Positions 1-7,628 of a DNA stretch of 15,183 nt are shown in pieces (the stretch's first letter is position 1; every line of letters begins with the position of its first letter). The notes beneath the pieces are model-generated. The model had not been told where the DNA came from and searched no databases. It worked only from the letters and a program-made list of their open reading frames with translations. Source of the stretch: an uncultured Blautia sp. (lineage in GTDB: Bacteria > Bacillota > Clostridia > Lachnospirales > Lachnospiraceae); the NCBI RefSeq assembly GCF_937880195.1, contig NZ_CALFLA010000002.1, positions 1 through 15,183 on the forward strand. Reading direction: 5' to 3'. Made by a program: the position numbers and the translations under genes.

Positions 1-60
1 TTAAAGGCTTATAGCCGTCCGTCGAGCCACCCGTTTTACGGGTGGGGGCGACTGGTTATT
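1..60 (+). mobile_element. Possible IS200/IS605-type right end (hairpin)
   Basis: An 8-bp perfect stem (27-34 with 38-45, loop TTT) is extended by a lower 4-bp stem GTCG/CGAC (21-24 with 49-52) across an asymmetric internal loop. It is followed by GACTGGTTATTTCAA. A GC-rich hairpin with a tiny loop, followed by a short A/T-rich tail, is typical of the right end of IS200/IS605 elements and of the 3' end of the guide RNA made by tnpB-bearing elements. There is no U-tract directly after the stem, so it is not a standard terminator. Frame 1 is open from the window edge to a TGA at 76-78 and could be the end of a tnpB-like gene, but 25 codons is too few to claim a protein. The rest of any element lies outside the window. 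Confidence 0.35.
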
Positions 61-95
61 TCAAAGAAGATAGATTGATTTTTACTTATAGTGTA

Positions 96-124
96 AAGAC
101 AAATTTGAAAAAAGATTGTATAAT
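96..124 (+). promoter_or_regulatory. Putative sigma-A promoter of the LRR_5 surface protein gene
   Basis: The -10 hexamer is a perfect TATAAT at 119-124. With a 17-bp spacer the -35 is AAGACA (96-101), matching four of six consensus positions. Transcription would start near 131. The ribosome binding site AGGAGGT (144-150) lies 7 bases before the ATG at 158. The strong -10 and SD suggest the gene is expressed by itself rather than by readthrough. Confidence 0.55.
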
Positions 125-157
125 TAAAGTACTTTAGTAAAGTAGGAGGTAAGTGCT

Positions 158-3100
158 ATGAGAAAGAAAAAAATTGCTATGTTGTTGACATTTATTATGA
201 CAGTTGGCTGCATTGACAGTGCTATGGCAGTAAGCGGCGCAGAATTTGCGTCTGATGTAGTGCAGGACGGATCAGAATCAATTCCTGAAATGGAATTTGA
301 TACGGAAACAGATATTGCGGAAGAAGAGGCAGTTTGGGAATCAGAGGGAATAGAATCTGATTTGGATACGGAAGAAGATATCTTTAGTTCAGAGGAAATA
401 GAAACAGATTCAGATGTGGAAGGAGAAATATTCTCTTCAGGGGAAGAAAACGAAATTACTTCAGAACCGGAAGTGGAGTCAGAAGACGAAGAGCAGGTTG
501 AAGCGTTTTCTGCGGAGTCTTATATGGCTGCAGAGATAGGAGATATTTCTAATGGGTATCATATCGGGAATTTGACAGTTCCGCTACATACAGATACGAA
601 TGGAAATGTTTTTATTGGGATTGATAATAGTTTATATCCTGTATCGGACAATTTTGATTTTAGCAATATACAAGGTATAATTGGAAGTGATAATAAGGAA
701 ATTGTATATGTGGCAGAGGAAAATGTAATACATGAGGCATATGCCTGCAGTGATATGATGGTTCCATCTGTAAACATTTCAACGGATCCTAAAGAATTAG
801 TGTATAAAAATGGAAAACTAAATACATATAGTTTCAAAATTAATGTGAGAATTTTTAATAGACTGAAAAAGAAATACGATTTTCTGCCTTCATCAATTAT
901 AGATTCTTTAAGTACAACATTAACAAATTTAAAAGTCATCCCATCTTCTGGCGATTTAAATTTTGGAAAAGATGGATTTTGGATTTTTGGTAATGATATT
1001 ACAGAAATAAATGAAACATTAAATCAACCGATTGGATGCGGAGAAGAGGTTTTCCATTCATATGTAGTTCAAATCAATAAAAACTATAAATTATTGGCAG
1101 CAGATTCTTTTTTGGGGGTAAAAGCAGAGATATCGACTACAAATGGAGAGGCTCGTATTAGCGCAAGTGTGTCCGTAGGTAATTTAGATTATCAGTCTCA
1201 AAAGGCTGAGGAGAAAAAAACGGCAACTCGAAAGGGAAAGGCGATTTCAGCAGCAAAGAACAGTATAAACAATAATGCAGAACGTAATGTGGCTTTTGAT
1301 GCTTTCCTATCAAATTACTTAACCAATGAACAGATCAGAATATGTCAGAATTATGTATATGCGTATGCAGGAACTATGATGGCGGCAACAACCGGGGAGT
1401 ACAGCACTACAGATAAAATAATGGATAAAGTATTTCCAAAACTTGGAATTGACAAGAGGATGTTGACAAAGGTAAAAAAACTGGTAGGAACTACTACAAT
1501 AAAATTTAACGATATTAAAGTAGTTTTTACGGTAGATATGGGAAGTTTCAGCCTGGGAAACAGCAGCGCATATGCAGCGATGGGAAAAATCAAATATTCT
1601 TTGTACAAAGGCTATAAAGTAACTGGTGGCACTGGTATGATTACATATACAGATGTTAAAACATTTGTAGAGGATTTAAAAGATATTGCTGACAGTACAA
1701 TTAAAGATTTGTATAATGTCTGGGGAAAAAATGCGGATAAGATTGCAGCTTATTTAACAGAGGGAACAATTATAGAAACTTTGAGAAATAATGGGATAAT
1801 TGGAAGTTTTTCAGGAAATGTGTATAAAGTACTGACGGAACCAACCAGGCGTTATACGAAAACTCTTATAGAATGTCCCGTTGATATTGAAGTTTATGAT
1901 TTTTCAGGTAATCTCTGTGGAGTTATTAAAGACAATAAAGTGGATACAGCATACAATGATATTTATATGTATGTTGATGATGATAAGAAGTATGTATATT
2001 TATCAGCCAATGACTATTATCTGAAACTGGTTGGCAATGATTCTGGGCTGATGGATTATGCAGTAGAAGAATATAATTATGATGGTTCATTAGTCAGAAA
2101 AATCGATTATAAGGATGTGCCTTTAAATAGCGGCAAACAATATACAGCTACTATTCCGGACGCAGGTACATTTCCTACAGAGATTTATGATTTAATGGAT
2201 TCTTCCGGAAATGAAATCAATGCTACATTAGATTCTATGGCGGAATCACAGAGTGATGATGAACGGAGATTCAGTTGGAATTTATCAGACGATGGAATTC
2301 TTTCTATCAGTGGCAATGTGGGAATGGACTACGCGGTATCGAATCCGCCCTGGTATGATCAGCGCGATAAAATTACTTCTGTTGTAATCGAGGAAGGTAT
2401 TACCAGTATTACAGGAGCATTTTATGAACATCATAATTTACGTGAAATTGTTATTCCTTCAAGTGTAAAAACAATTGGGCGTTATACATTTGATCATTGT
2501 CTGAGCCTGGGAAGCGTTGCCATACCAGACAGTGTGAAAAAAATTGATGAGCATGCCTTTTCTAACTGTAAAAAAATAGAAAACATAATTATCCCGGACA
2601 GTGTAACGGAAATTGGTGATCACGCATTTGCTTTTTGTACGAATCTGAATAGTATTTCCATTGGTAAAGGGGTAACTTCAATAGGAGATTGCGCTTTCAG
2701 AGAAACTGCGCTGGTAAATGTAGTTTTTCCTGAAAACGTAGTTTCTGTATCAGATGTGTTTTATGGATGTGAAAAACTAGTAAGCGTGACAGTGGGCAGC
2801 GGCATGGTTGACGGTTTGGAGGAATGTCGCAATAACAGTGATTCGTTTAAAGGATATATTGTATCGGAGAATAATCCGGCTTATTATACTTGGGATGGAA
2901 TTTTATTTAATAAGGAAAAAACAGAATTACTTGTGTATCCGCGAGGCAGAAGTAATACATCATACAGAGTTCCAGATACGGTCTCGCGTATTGGTAATAA
3001 TGGAGCGTTTGATTGGTGCAGAAATATAAAAACAATTATCATACCACCAAGCGTTACTTATATCGATTATAATACTTTTAATAATTGCAGCAATTTGGAA

Positions 3101-4297
3101 AAACTTATTTTTCAGGGGGATTCTCCAGAATTTATAGGAAATGGAAGTTTTGATGATGTAGCTTCAGATTTTACGATTTATTATCCTCCCAATAATTCTA
3201 CATGGACGCCGTTTCCTATCCATTACGATCCTGTTACTTGGCCTAAATTAGAACAGATAAAGTTGATGGCTTATTGTGGGATTTTGGAGGACGGAACAGT
3301 AAACCTGAAACATGAGTATACGAAGACAGTGGTTCAGGAGGTATCCTGTACACAGGATGGATTATATCAATATAAATGTATCAGGTGCGGAAACATTTAC
3401 ACTGAAAAAATACCTTCATTAGGGCATTTGTGGGGTAGTATTACTGTGACAAAACAGGCAACCTGCACAGAGGCGGGAATAAAAAGCAGAACATGTGAAA
3501 AATGTGGAGTGTCAGAAACCACATCTATTCCGGCAATCGGGCATAGTTATCATTGGAAAACTGACAGAAATGCAACTTGCGGAAAGGACGGACAGAGACA
3601 TCAGGAATGTACTCGCTGTAAAGTAAATGGTAAGACAGAATCAATCAGAGCAACAGGCAAGCACAGCTTGGGTTCATGGACAATCAGAAGACAGGCAACT
3701 GCTCTTGTAACCGGAATCCTGGAACGAAAATGTAGAGTATGCGGCGGTGCAAAACAGACACAGACTACCGCAAAGCTGGAACCTGCAGTTACTCTGAATA
3801 TACCGCAGAAGAAAACACTGCCCCTTACATTTAAAAAGACATTTACTGTAAAGGTTTCGAAGCTTACAAAAGGCGATTCCGTAAAATCCTGGAGCAGTAG
3901 TAACAAGAACGTTGTTACAGTATCTGGCAAAGGAAAACTTACTGCCAAAAGGATGGGAACTGCAAAAATAACAGTGAAACTTAGAAGTGGAAAAACCACA
4001 TGGTTTAAGGTGAAAGTACAAAAAGCTAATGTGAAGACTTCATCACTGAGGGTTGTAAATAAGTCTACCGGAAAGACAGCAGCAAGCAAGATTGTCATGA
4101 AACGTGGAAAAAGACTGATTCTTACTTCAACTGTTTCTCCAGTGACAAGTAGAGAAAGTATTGTTTACAGTTCCTCAAATAAAAAGGTGGCAACTGTATC
4201 ATCTAAAGGAACAATCACAGCGAAACGAAAAGGAACCTCAATTATTACTGTGAAATCTGGAAGAAAATATAAAAAGATCAGAATTACAGTCAGATAA
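158..4297 (+). CDS. Secreted LRR_5 (BspA-like) surface protein with Cys-pair repeats and two Big_2 domains
   Basis: This 1379-residue protein is probably exported and may bind host or other surfaces. The N-terminus has a lysine cluster, a hydrophobic core and a likely AMA signal-peptidase site near residue 24. Residues 40-115 are very rich in Glu, Asp and Ser, with IFSSEE/IFSSGE repeated. Residues 125-690 are unrecognised; the stretch around 570-690 (IEVYDFSGNL, then DYYLKLVGNDSG) looks like a beta-rich module seen in clostridial secreted proteins. Residues 705-1023 carry LRR_5 repeats of the form I.IPDSV..I...AF..C..L. Residues 1052-1201 hold four short repeats with CxxC pairs (CIRCG, CEKCG, CTRCK, CRVCG). 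Residues 1209-1379 form two Big_2 domains with SSSNK.V.TVS.KG..TAK. No LPXTG motif or SLH repeat is seen, so the wall-attachment mode is unknown. The gene is visibly more A/T-rich than thrS and later genes, which hints at separate acquisition. The start is set by the SD AGGAGGT 7 bases upstream. Confidence 0.85.
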   Translation: MRKKKIAMLLTFIMTVGCIDSAMAVSGAEFASDVVQDGSESIPEMEFDTETDIAEEEAVWESEGIESDLDTEEDIFSSEEIETDSDVEGEIFSSGEENEITSEPEVESEDEEQVEAFSAESYMAAEIGDISNGYHIGNLTVPLHTDTNGNVFIGIDNSLYPVSDNFDFSNIQGIIGSDNKEIVYVAEENVIHEAYACSDMMVPSVNISTDPKELVYKNGKLNTYSFKINVRIFNRLKKKYDFLPSSIIDSLSTTLTNLKVIPSSGDLNFGKDGFWIFGNDITEINETLNQPIGCGEEVFHSYVVQINKNYKLLAADSFLGVKAEISTTNGEARISASVSVGNLDYQSQKAEEKKTATRKGKAISAAKNSINNNAERNVAFDAFLSNYLTNEQIRICQNYVYAYAGTMMAATTGEYSTTDKIMDKVFPKLGIDKRMLTKVKKLVGTTTIKFNDIKVVFTVDMGSFSLGNSSAYAAMGKIKYSLYKGYKVTGGTGMITYTDVKTFVEDLKDIADSTIKDLYNVWGKNADKIAAYLTEGTIIETLRNNGIIGSFSGNVYKVLTEPTRRYTKTLIECPVDIEVYDFSGNLCGVIKDNKVDTAYNDIYMYVDDDKKYVYLSANDYYLKLVGNDSGLMDYAVEEYNYDGSLVRKIDYKDVPLNSGKQYTATIPDAGTFPTEIYDLMDSSGNEINATLDSMAESQSDDERRFSWNLSDDGILSISGNVGMDYAVSNPPWYDQRDKITSVVIEEGITSITGAFYEHHNLREIVIPSSVKTIGRYTFDHCLSLGSVAIPDSVKKIDEHAFSNCKKIENIIIPDSVTEIGDHAFAFCTNLNSISIGKGVTSIGDCAFRETALVNVVFPENVVSVSDVFYGCEKLVSVTVGSGMVDGLEECRNNSDSFKGYIVSENNPAYYTWDGILFNKEKTELLVYPRGRSNTSYRVPDTVSRIGNNGAFDWCRNIKTIIIPPSVTYIDYNTFNNCSNLEKLIFQGDSPEFIGNGSFDDVASDFTIYYPPNNSTWTPFPIHYDPVTWPKLEQIKLMAYCGILEDGTVNLKHEYTKTVVQEVSCTQDGLYQYKCIRCGNIYTEKIPSLGHLWGSITVTKQATCTEAGIKSRTCEKCGVSETTSIPAIGHSYHWKTDRNATCGKDGQRHQECTRCKVNGKTESIRATGKHSLGSWTIRRQATALVTGILERKCRVCGGAKQTQTTAKLEPAVTLNIPQKKTLPLTFKKTFTVKVSKLTKGDSVKSWSSSNKNVVTVSGKGKLTAKRMGTAKITVKLRSGKTTWFKVKVQKANVKTSSLRVVNKSTGKTAASKIVMKRGKRLILTSTVSPVTSRESIVYSSSNKKVATVSSKGTITAKRKGTSIITVKSGRKYKKIRITVR

Positions 4298-4308
4298 AAG
4301 ATAACTGT

Positions 4309-4354
4309 AAGGCGGACATTTCTTGGATGCTTTTGAGAGAGTGTCCGCCTTTTA
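4309..4354 (+). terminator. Rho-independent terminator after the LRR_5 gene
   Basis: The stem AAGGCGGACA (4309-4318) pairs perfectly with TGTCCGCCTT (4342-4351) across a 23-base loop, and ends in a short T run. It lies 11 bases after the stop codon and separates this gene from the T-box promoter. Confidence 0.8.
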
Positions 4355-4383
4355 TACGAGGCAGTGTTTTTTTGCGATAAAGA

Positions 4384-4412
4384 TTGACAAAAGGGTTATC
4401 CGTGACTATAAT
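4384..4412 (+). promoter_or_regulatory. Sigma-A promoter of the thrS-aroD operon
   Basis: Perfect TTGACA (4384-4389) and perfect TATAAT (4407-4412) are separated by exactly 17 bp. The expected start near 4419 places the whole T-box leader in the transcript. Such a consensus promoter suits a gene controlled mainly by transcription attenuation. Confidence 0.9.
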
Positions 4413-4418
4413 GAAACC

Positions 4419-4700
4419 AGATTCTATAAGATTAACACGCTGACGAGAAGAGTAGGCTGCAGACTGTTCCAGAGAGAAGCGCGCATGGTGAGAGCGTTTT
4501 AACAGAACCCAGTTGAAGACCACCTCTGAGTGACCCTAATCCGGTCCGGTGATACCGTTACCATCAACAAAGTGGCTGAATTTCCACTGCTTTTTTCATT
4601 GACAGAGAAGATGGGCGGCAGGAATTTTGGCAAGCAGGGTGGAACCACGGGCAGTATTCTCGTCCCTTACAGTGCAGACGCATTGTAGGGGCTTTTTTTG
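4419..4700 (+). ncRNA. Threonine T-box leader of thrS
   Basis: This leader senses uncharged tRNA-Thr and permits transcription into thrS-aroD when threonyl-tRNA is low. Stem I features are present: GACGAGAAGAGTA (4442-4454), the distal AGAGAG (4471-4476) and GGTGAGAG (4487-4494). The specifier codon ACC (Thr) sits at 4519-4521 in the context GAAG-ACC-A, followed by CTCTGAG. A stem III candidate is AGTGG (4571-4575) with CCACT (4584-4588). The T-box AGGGTGGAACCACG is at 4636-4649. Its bulge TGGA (4640-4643) would pair with a tRNA ending UCCA, matching the U discriminator of bacterial tRNA-Thr. The antiterminator pairs AGGG (4636-4639) with CCCT (4664-4667) and ACG (4647-4649) with CGT (4661-4663). 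This excludes the terminator, which also needs 4664-4667. Confidence 0.93.
4664..4699 (+). terminator. T-box attenuator terminator
   Basis: CCCTTACAGTG (4664-4674) pairs with CATTGTAGGGG (4681-4691), with two G-U pairs and loop CAGACG, followed by C and seven T. The 5' arm overlaps the 3' arm of the antiterminator, the usual T-box switch. Confidence 0.9.
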
Positions 4701-4791
4701 TTTAAAAAAACGCTTCGCGAGGATGCGACCAGATGCAATGGGAAAGTAGTACATTCTGTACAGCGAAAATAAAAAGAAAAGGAGAAACACT

Positions 4792-6717
4792 ATGATCATT
4801 ACTTTAAAAGACGGATCTACAAAGGAATATGCAGAAGCAAAATCCGTAATTGATATTGCGTCAGATATCAGCGAAGGCCTTGCCCGGGTGGCATGTGCTG
4901 GAGAAGTGGACGGAGAGGTTGTTGATCTTCGTACTGTAGTTGACAAAGACTGTGAGCTGAATATCCTTACCTTTGACAGCGAAGGCGGCAAAGGCGCTTT
5001 CCGTCATACCACATCTCACATTATGGCTCAGGCCATCAAACGCCTTTATCCTAATGTAAAGCTTGCTATCGGTCCTTCTATTGACGACGGTTTCTATTAT
5101 GATATTGACAGCGACGAGCCACTTGCAGCAGAGGATCTTTCGAAGATCGAAGCAGAAATGAAAAAGATCGTAAAAGAAAACCTTGCGATCACCAGATTTA
5201 CAAAACCAAGAGCAGAAGCTATTGAATTTTTTAAAGAAAAAAATGAACCTTATAAAGTAGAGCTTATTGAGGATCTTCCTGAAGATTCTGAGATCAGCTT
5301 TTACCAGCAGGGAGAGTTTGTGGATCTCTGCGCAGGTCCTCACCTTATGACGACAAAGCCGGTAAAGGCCTTTAAACTTACAAGCCTTGCAGGAGCATAC
5401 TGGAGAGGCAGCGAGAAGAACAAAATGCTTACCAGAATCTACGGTACTTCCTATACAAAGAAGGCAGATCTGGAAGAGTATATCACTCGTATGGAAGAAG
5501 CAAAGAAGCGTGATCACAGAAGACTTGGAAAAGAACTGGGACTTTTCATGATGAAAGAAGAAGGACCGGGATTCCCGTTCTTCCTTCCAAAGGGAATGGT
5601 ACTGAAAAATACTCTTCTTGACTACTGGAGAGAAATCCATAATAAGGCTGGATATGTGGAGATTTCCACACCGATCATGCTGAGCCGTCACCTCTGGGAA
5701 ACATCAGGACACTGGGATCACTATAAAGAAAACATGTATACAACTGTGATCGACGATACAGACTTTGCCATTAAGCCAATGAACTGTCCGGGCGGCATCC
5801 TTGTTTATAAATCCGAGCCTCGTTCCTACAGAGATCTTCCTTTGAGAATGGGAGAACTGGGACTTGTTCACCGTCATGAAAAATCAGGTCAGCTTCACGG
5901 ACTGATGCGTGTACGCTGCTTTACACAGGACGACGCCCATATCTTTATGACACCGGAGCAGATCCGTGATGAGATCAAGGGAGTTGCAAAACTGATCGAC
6001 AGCGTATACCAGCTCTTTGGCTTTAAGTATCATGTAGAGCTTTCCACCCGTCCTGAAGACTCCATGGGAAGCGACGAGGATTGGGAGATGGCTACAGAAG
6101 GCTTAAGAGGAGCCCTGGATGATCTGGGACTTGATTATGTAGTCAATGAAGGCGACGGCGCATTCTACGGACCAAAGATCGACTTCCATCTTGAGGACTC
6201 TATTGGAAGAACATGGCAGTGCGGAACAATTCAGCTTGACTTCCAGCTTCCGCTGCGCTTTGACTGCGAATATATTGGAGCAGACGGCGAAAAACACCGC
6301 CCAATTATGATCCACCGTGTTGCATTTGGATCTATAGAACGATTCATCGGTATTCTGATCGAGCATTTTGCAGGCGCATTCCCCACATGGCTTGCCCCTG
6401 TTCAGGTGAAGGTGCTTCCGATTTCTGAGAAATATATGGACTATGCAAATAAGGTGATGGATCAGCTGAAGGATGCAGGAATCCGTACAGAGATCGACGA
6501 CCGTGCAGAAAAGATCGGTTATAAGATCCGTGAGGCAAGACTTCAGAAGATCCCGTACATGCTGGTTGTGGGAGCAAAGGAAGAGGAAGAGGGCAAAGTA
6601 TCTGTCCGCAGCCGTTTCCTGGGAGACGAAGGATCCAAGGATCTTGATGAATTTATTTCTGCAATCTGCGCAGAGATCAAAAACCGCGAGAACCGAAAGG
6701 TAGAAGTTACAGAATAA
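4792..6717 (+). CDS. thrS: Threonyl-tRNA synthetase
   Basis: This cytoplasmic enzyme attaches threonine to tRNA-Thr. At 641 residues it has the full bacterial length. Residues 1-61 form the TGS domain. The editing domain carries HTTSH (His72, His76) and CAGPH (Cys180, His184), the residues that clear Ser-tRNA-Thr. The class II catalytic core holds the zinc ligands Cys332 (MNCPGG), His383 (DDAHIF) and His508 (MIHR). Motif 2 is around RHEKSGQLHG and motif 3 is GSIERFIGILIEH. The anticodon-binding domain starts near residue 536 (VQVKVLPIS). The SD AAAGGAG ends 7 bases before the ATG. Expression is controlled by the threonine T-box just upstream, whose specifier agrees with the enzyme. The TAA shares a base with the ATG of aroD, so the two genes form one operon. 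No defect is visible. Confidence 0.98.
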   Translation: MIITLKDGSTKEYAEAKSVIDIASDISEGLARVACAGEVDGEVVDLRTVVDKDCELNILTFDSEGGKGAFRHTTSHIMAQAIKRLYPNVKLAIGPSIDDGFYYDIDSDEPLAAEDLSKIEAEMKKIVKENLAITRFTKPRAEAIEFFKEKNEPYKVELIEDLPEDSEISFYQQGEFVDLCAGPHLMTTKPVKAFKLTSLAGAYWRGSEKNKMLTRIYGTSYTKKADLEEYITRMEEAKKRDHRRLGKELGLFMMKEEGPGFPFFLPKGMVLKNTLLDYWREIHNKAGYVEISTPIMLSRHLWETSGHWDHYKENMYTTVIDDTDFAIKPMNCPGGILVYKSEPRSYRDLPLRMGELGLVHRHEKSGQLHGLMRVRCFTQDDAHIFMTPEQIRDEIKGVAKLIDSVYQLFGFKYHVELSTRPEDSMGSDEDWEMATEGLRGALDDLGLDYVVNEGDGAFYGPKIDFHLEDSIGRTWQCGTIQLDFQLPLRFDCEYIGADGEKHRPIMIHRVAFGSIERFIGILIEHFAGAFPTWLAPVQVKVLPISEKYMDYANKVMDQLKDAGIRTEIDDRAEKIGYKIREARLQKIPYMLVVGAKEEEEGKVSVRSRFLGDEGSKDLDEFISAICAEIKNRENRKVEVTE

Positions 6718-7490
6718 TGAGTAAGCCGGTTAAAGTAAATCATGTAGTGATCGGGGAAGGACTTCCCAAAATCTGCGTTCCGGTTATGGGAAAAAATAGG
6801 AAGGCTCTGAAAGAAGAGGCAGAAAAAGCCAGAGACGCTATGCCGGAGCTGGTGGAATGGAGAGCTGACTTTTTTGAGGAACTGGAAAAGGAAGAGGAAT
6901 TGATCAAAGCGCTGAAAGAGATCAAAGGGATTTTGGGAGAAATTCCTCTGATCTTTACAATCCGTACCAGAAGTGAAGGCGGACAGGCAGAGCTTTCAAA
7001 GGAAGAATACGAAAAATGCCTTTTTAAAGCAGCAGAAAGCGGTTGGGCAGAGCTGGTAGACGTAGAAGTTTTTGAGACAGAGTGCGGGGAAAAGCTGATC
7101 GAGGCCCTTCATAAAACCGGAGTAAAGGTAATTGCATCCACTCATGATTTTGAAAAAACAGAAGATATGGAAACTCTGAAAAGACGTTTCCTTGATATGG
7201 ACGCCACAGGCGCAGATATCCTCAAGATGGCTGTTATGCCAAAAGCCTTTGAGGACGTAGCGTCTTTGATGCAGACAACTCATGAAGTCACAGAAGAATA
7301 TACAGAAAAACCTGTGATTTCCATGGCAATGGGAAATCTTGGCTCTATAAGCCGGATCGCCGGAGAAAATTTTGGCTCCAGCGTTACCTTTGCCTGTGTA
7401 GGAGCTGCCTCTGCACCGGGACAGTTCCATATTGACGAGCTTCGCATGATGATGGCGGCGCTCCACAAAAAGAATACAGAAGAGGAATAG
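6717..7490 (+). CDS. aroD: 3-dehydroquinate dehydratase, type I
   Basis: This enzyme converts 3-dehydroquinate to 3-dehydroshikimate, the third step of the shikimate route to aromatic amino acids, through a Schiff base. The 257 residues match the family. The Schiff-base lysine is Lys170 (ILKMAV) and the catalytic histidine is His143 (STHDFEK), the same numbers as in the E. coli enzyme. Other family signatures are VIGEG-PKICVPV at the N-terminus, EWRADFF (residues 47-53), the GNLGSISRI segment and ASAPGQ near the C-terminus. The start is TAATG, overlapping the thrS stop, with only a distant AAAGG (6696-6700) as SD, so translation is likely coupled to thrS. No promoter or terminator lies between the genes, which places this shikimate gene under the threonine T-box. 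It is followed by the terminator that also contains the spoIIGA promoter. Confidence 0.96.
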   Translation: MSKPVKVNHVVIGEGLPKICVPVMGKNRKALKEEAEKARDAMPELVEWRADFFEELEKEEELIKALKEIKGILGEIPLIFTIRTRSEGGQAELSKEEYEKCLFKAAESGWAELVDVEVFETECGEKLIEALHKTGVKVIASTHDFEKTEDMETLKRRFLDMDATGADILKMAVMPKAFEDVASLMQTTHEVTEEYTEKPVISMAMGNLGSISRIAGENFGSSVTFACVGAASAPGQFHIDELRMMMAALHKKNTEEE

Positions 7491-7503
7491 TCTTATCGTA
7501 TTG

Positions 7504-7510
7504 TGTCGAA
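7504..7510 (+). promoter_or_regulatory. 0A box (Spo0A site), upstream
   Basis: TGTCGAA is a perfect match to the 0A-box core; the surrounding ten bases (7502-7511) match eight of ten positions of TTTGTCGAAA. It lies 36 bp upstream of the -35 of the spoIIGA promoter, a position consistent with the upstream Spo0A site of Bacillus spoIIG. A weaker half-site on the other strand (GGACAA, 7511-7516) follows at once. Confidence 0.65.
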
Positions 7511-7544
7511 GGACAACGAGAAATTCTGGGAGACAGACTTCCTG

Positions 7545-7579
7545 TTTTGACAAATTACGCGCCCTCTATGGCCTATAAT
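7545..7579 (+). promoter_or_regulatory. Spo0A-dependent long-spacer sigma-A promoter of spoIIGA-sigE
   Basis: TTGACA (7547-7552) and TATAAT (7574-7579) are both perfect, but the spacer is 21 bp instead of 17. The B. subtilis spoIIG promoter has the same peculiarity (22 bp) and fires only with Spo0A~P. TTTTGACAAA (7545-7554) is an inverted 0A-like box covering the -35, nine of ten to consensus. Transcription should start near 7586, inside the loop of the preceding terminator. The first gene of the operon is indeed spoIIGA, which supports the call. Confidence 0.75.
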
Positions 7580-7628
7580 GAACTCACTTACCCAAGTGAG
7601 GGATTGACAGGTCATAGGGGGCTTTTTT
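7561..7628 (+). terminator. Branched terminator of thrS-aroD, overlapping the spoIIGA promoter and SD
   Basis: The outer stem pairs GCCCTCTATGGCCT (7561-7574) with AGGTCATAGGGGGC (7609-7622), 14 bp with two G-U pairs, followed by six T (7623-7628). The inner hairpin is CTCACTT/AAGTGAG (7583-7589 with 7594-7600, loop ACCC). It should stop readthrough from aroD. Its 5' arm is the promoter spacer of spoIIGA, and its 3' arm holds AGGGGG (7616-7621), the only SD candidate for spoIIGA, 7 bases before the ATG at 7629. Confidence 0.85.

Noticed and set aside
105..124. TTGAAA followed by TATAAT as a promoter
   Set aside because: The spacer is only 8 bp; AAGACA at 96-101 has the correct 17-bp distance.
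158..240. Lipoprotein signal at VGC in the LRR_5 protein
   Set aside because: The residue at -3 is Thr, not Leu/Val/Ile, and a better signal-peptidase I site (AMA) follows.
4861..5691. Long antisense open frame within thrS (276 codons)
   Set aside because: It lies opposite a certain thrS, has no family signature, and its Cys/Phe/Lys-rich product is typical of a shadow frame.
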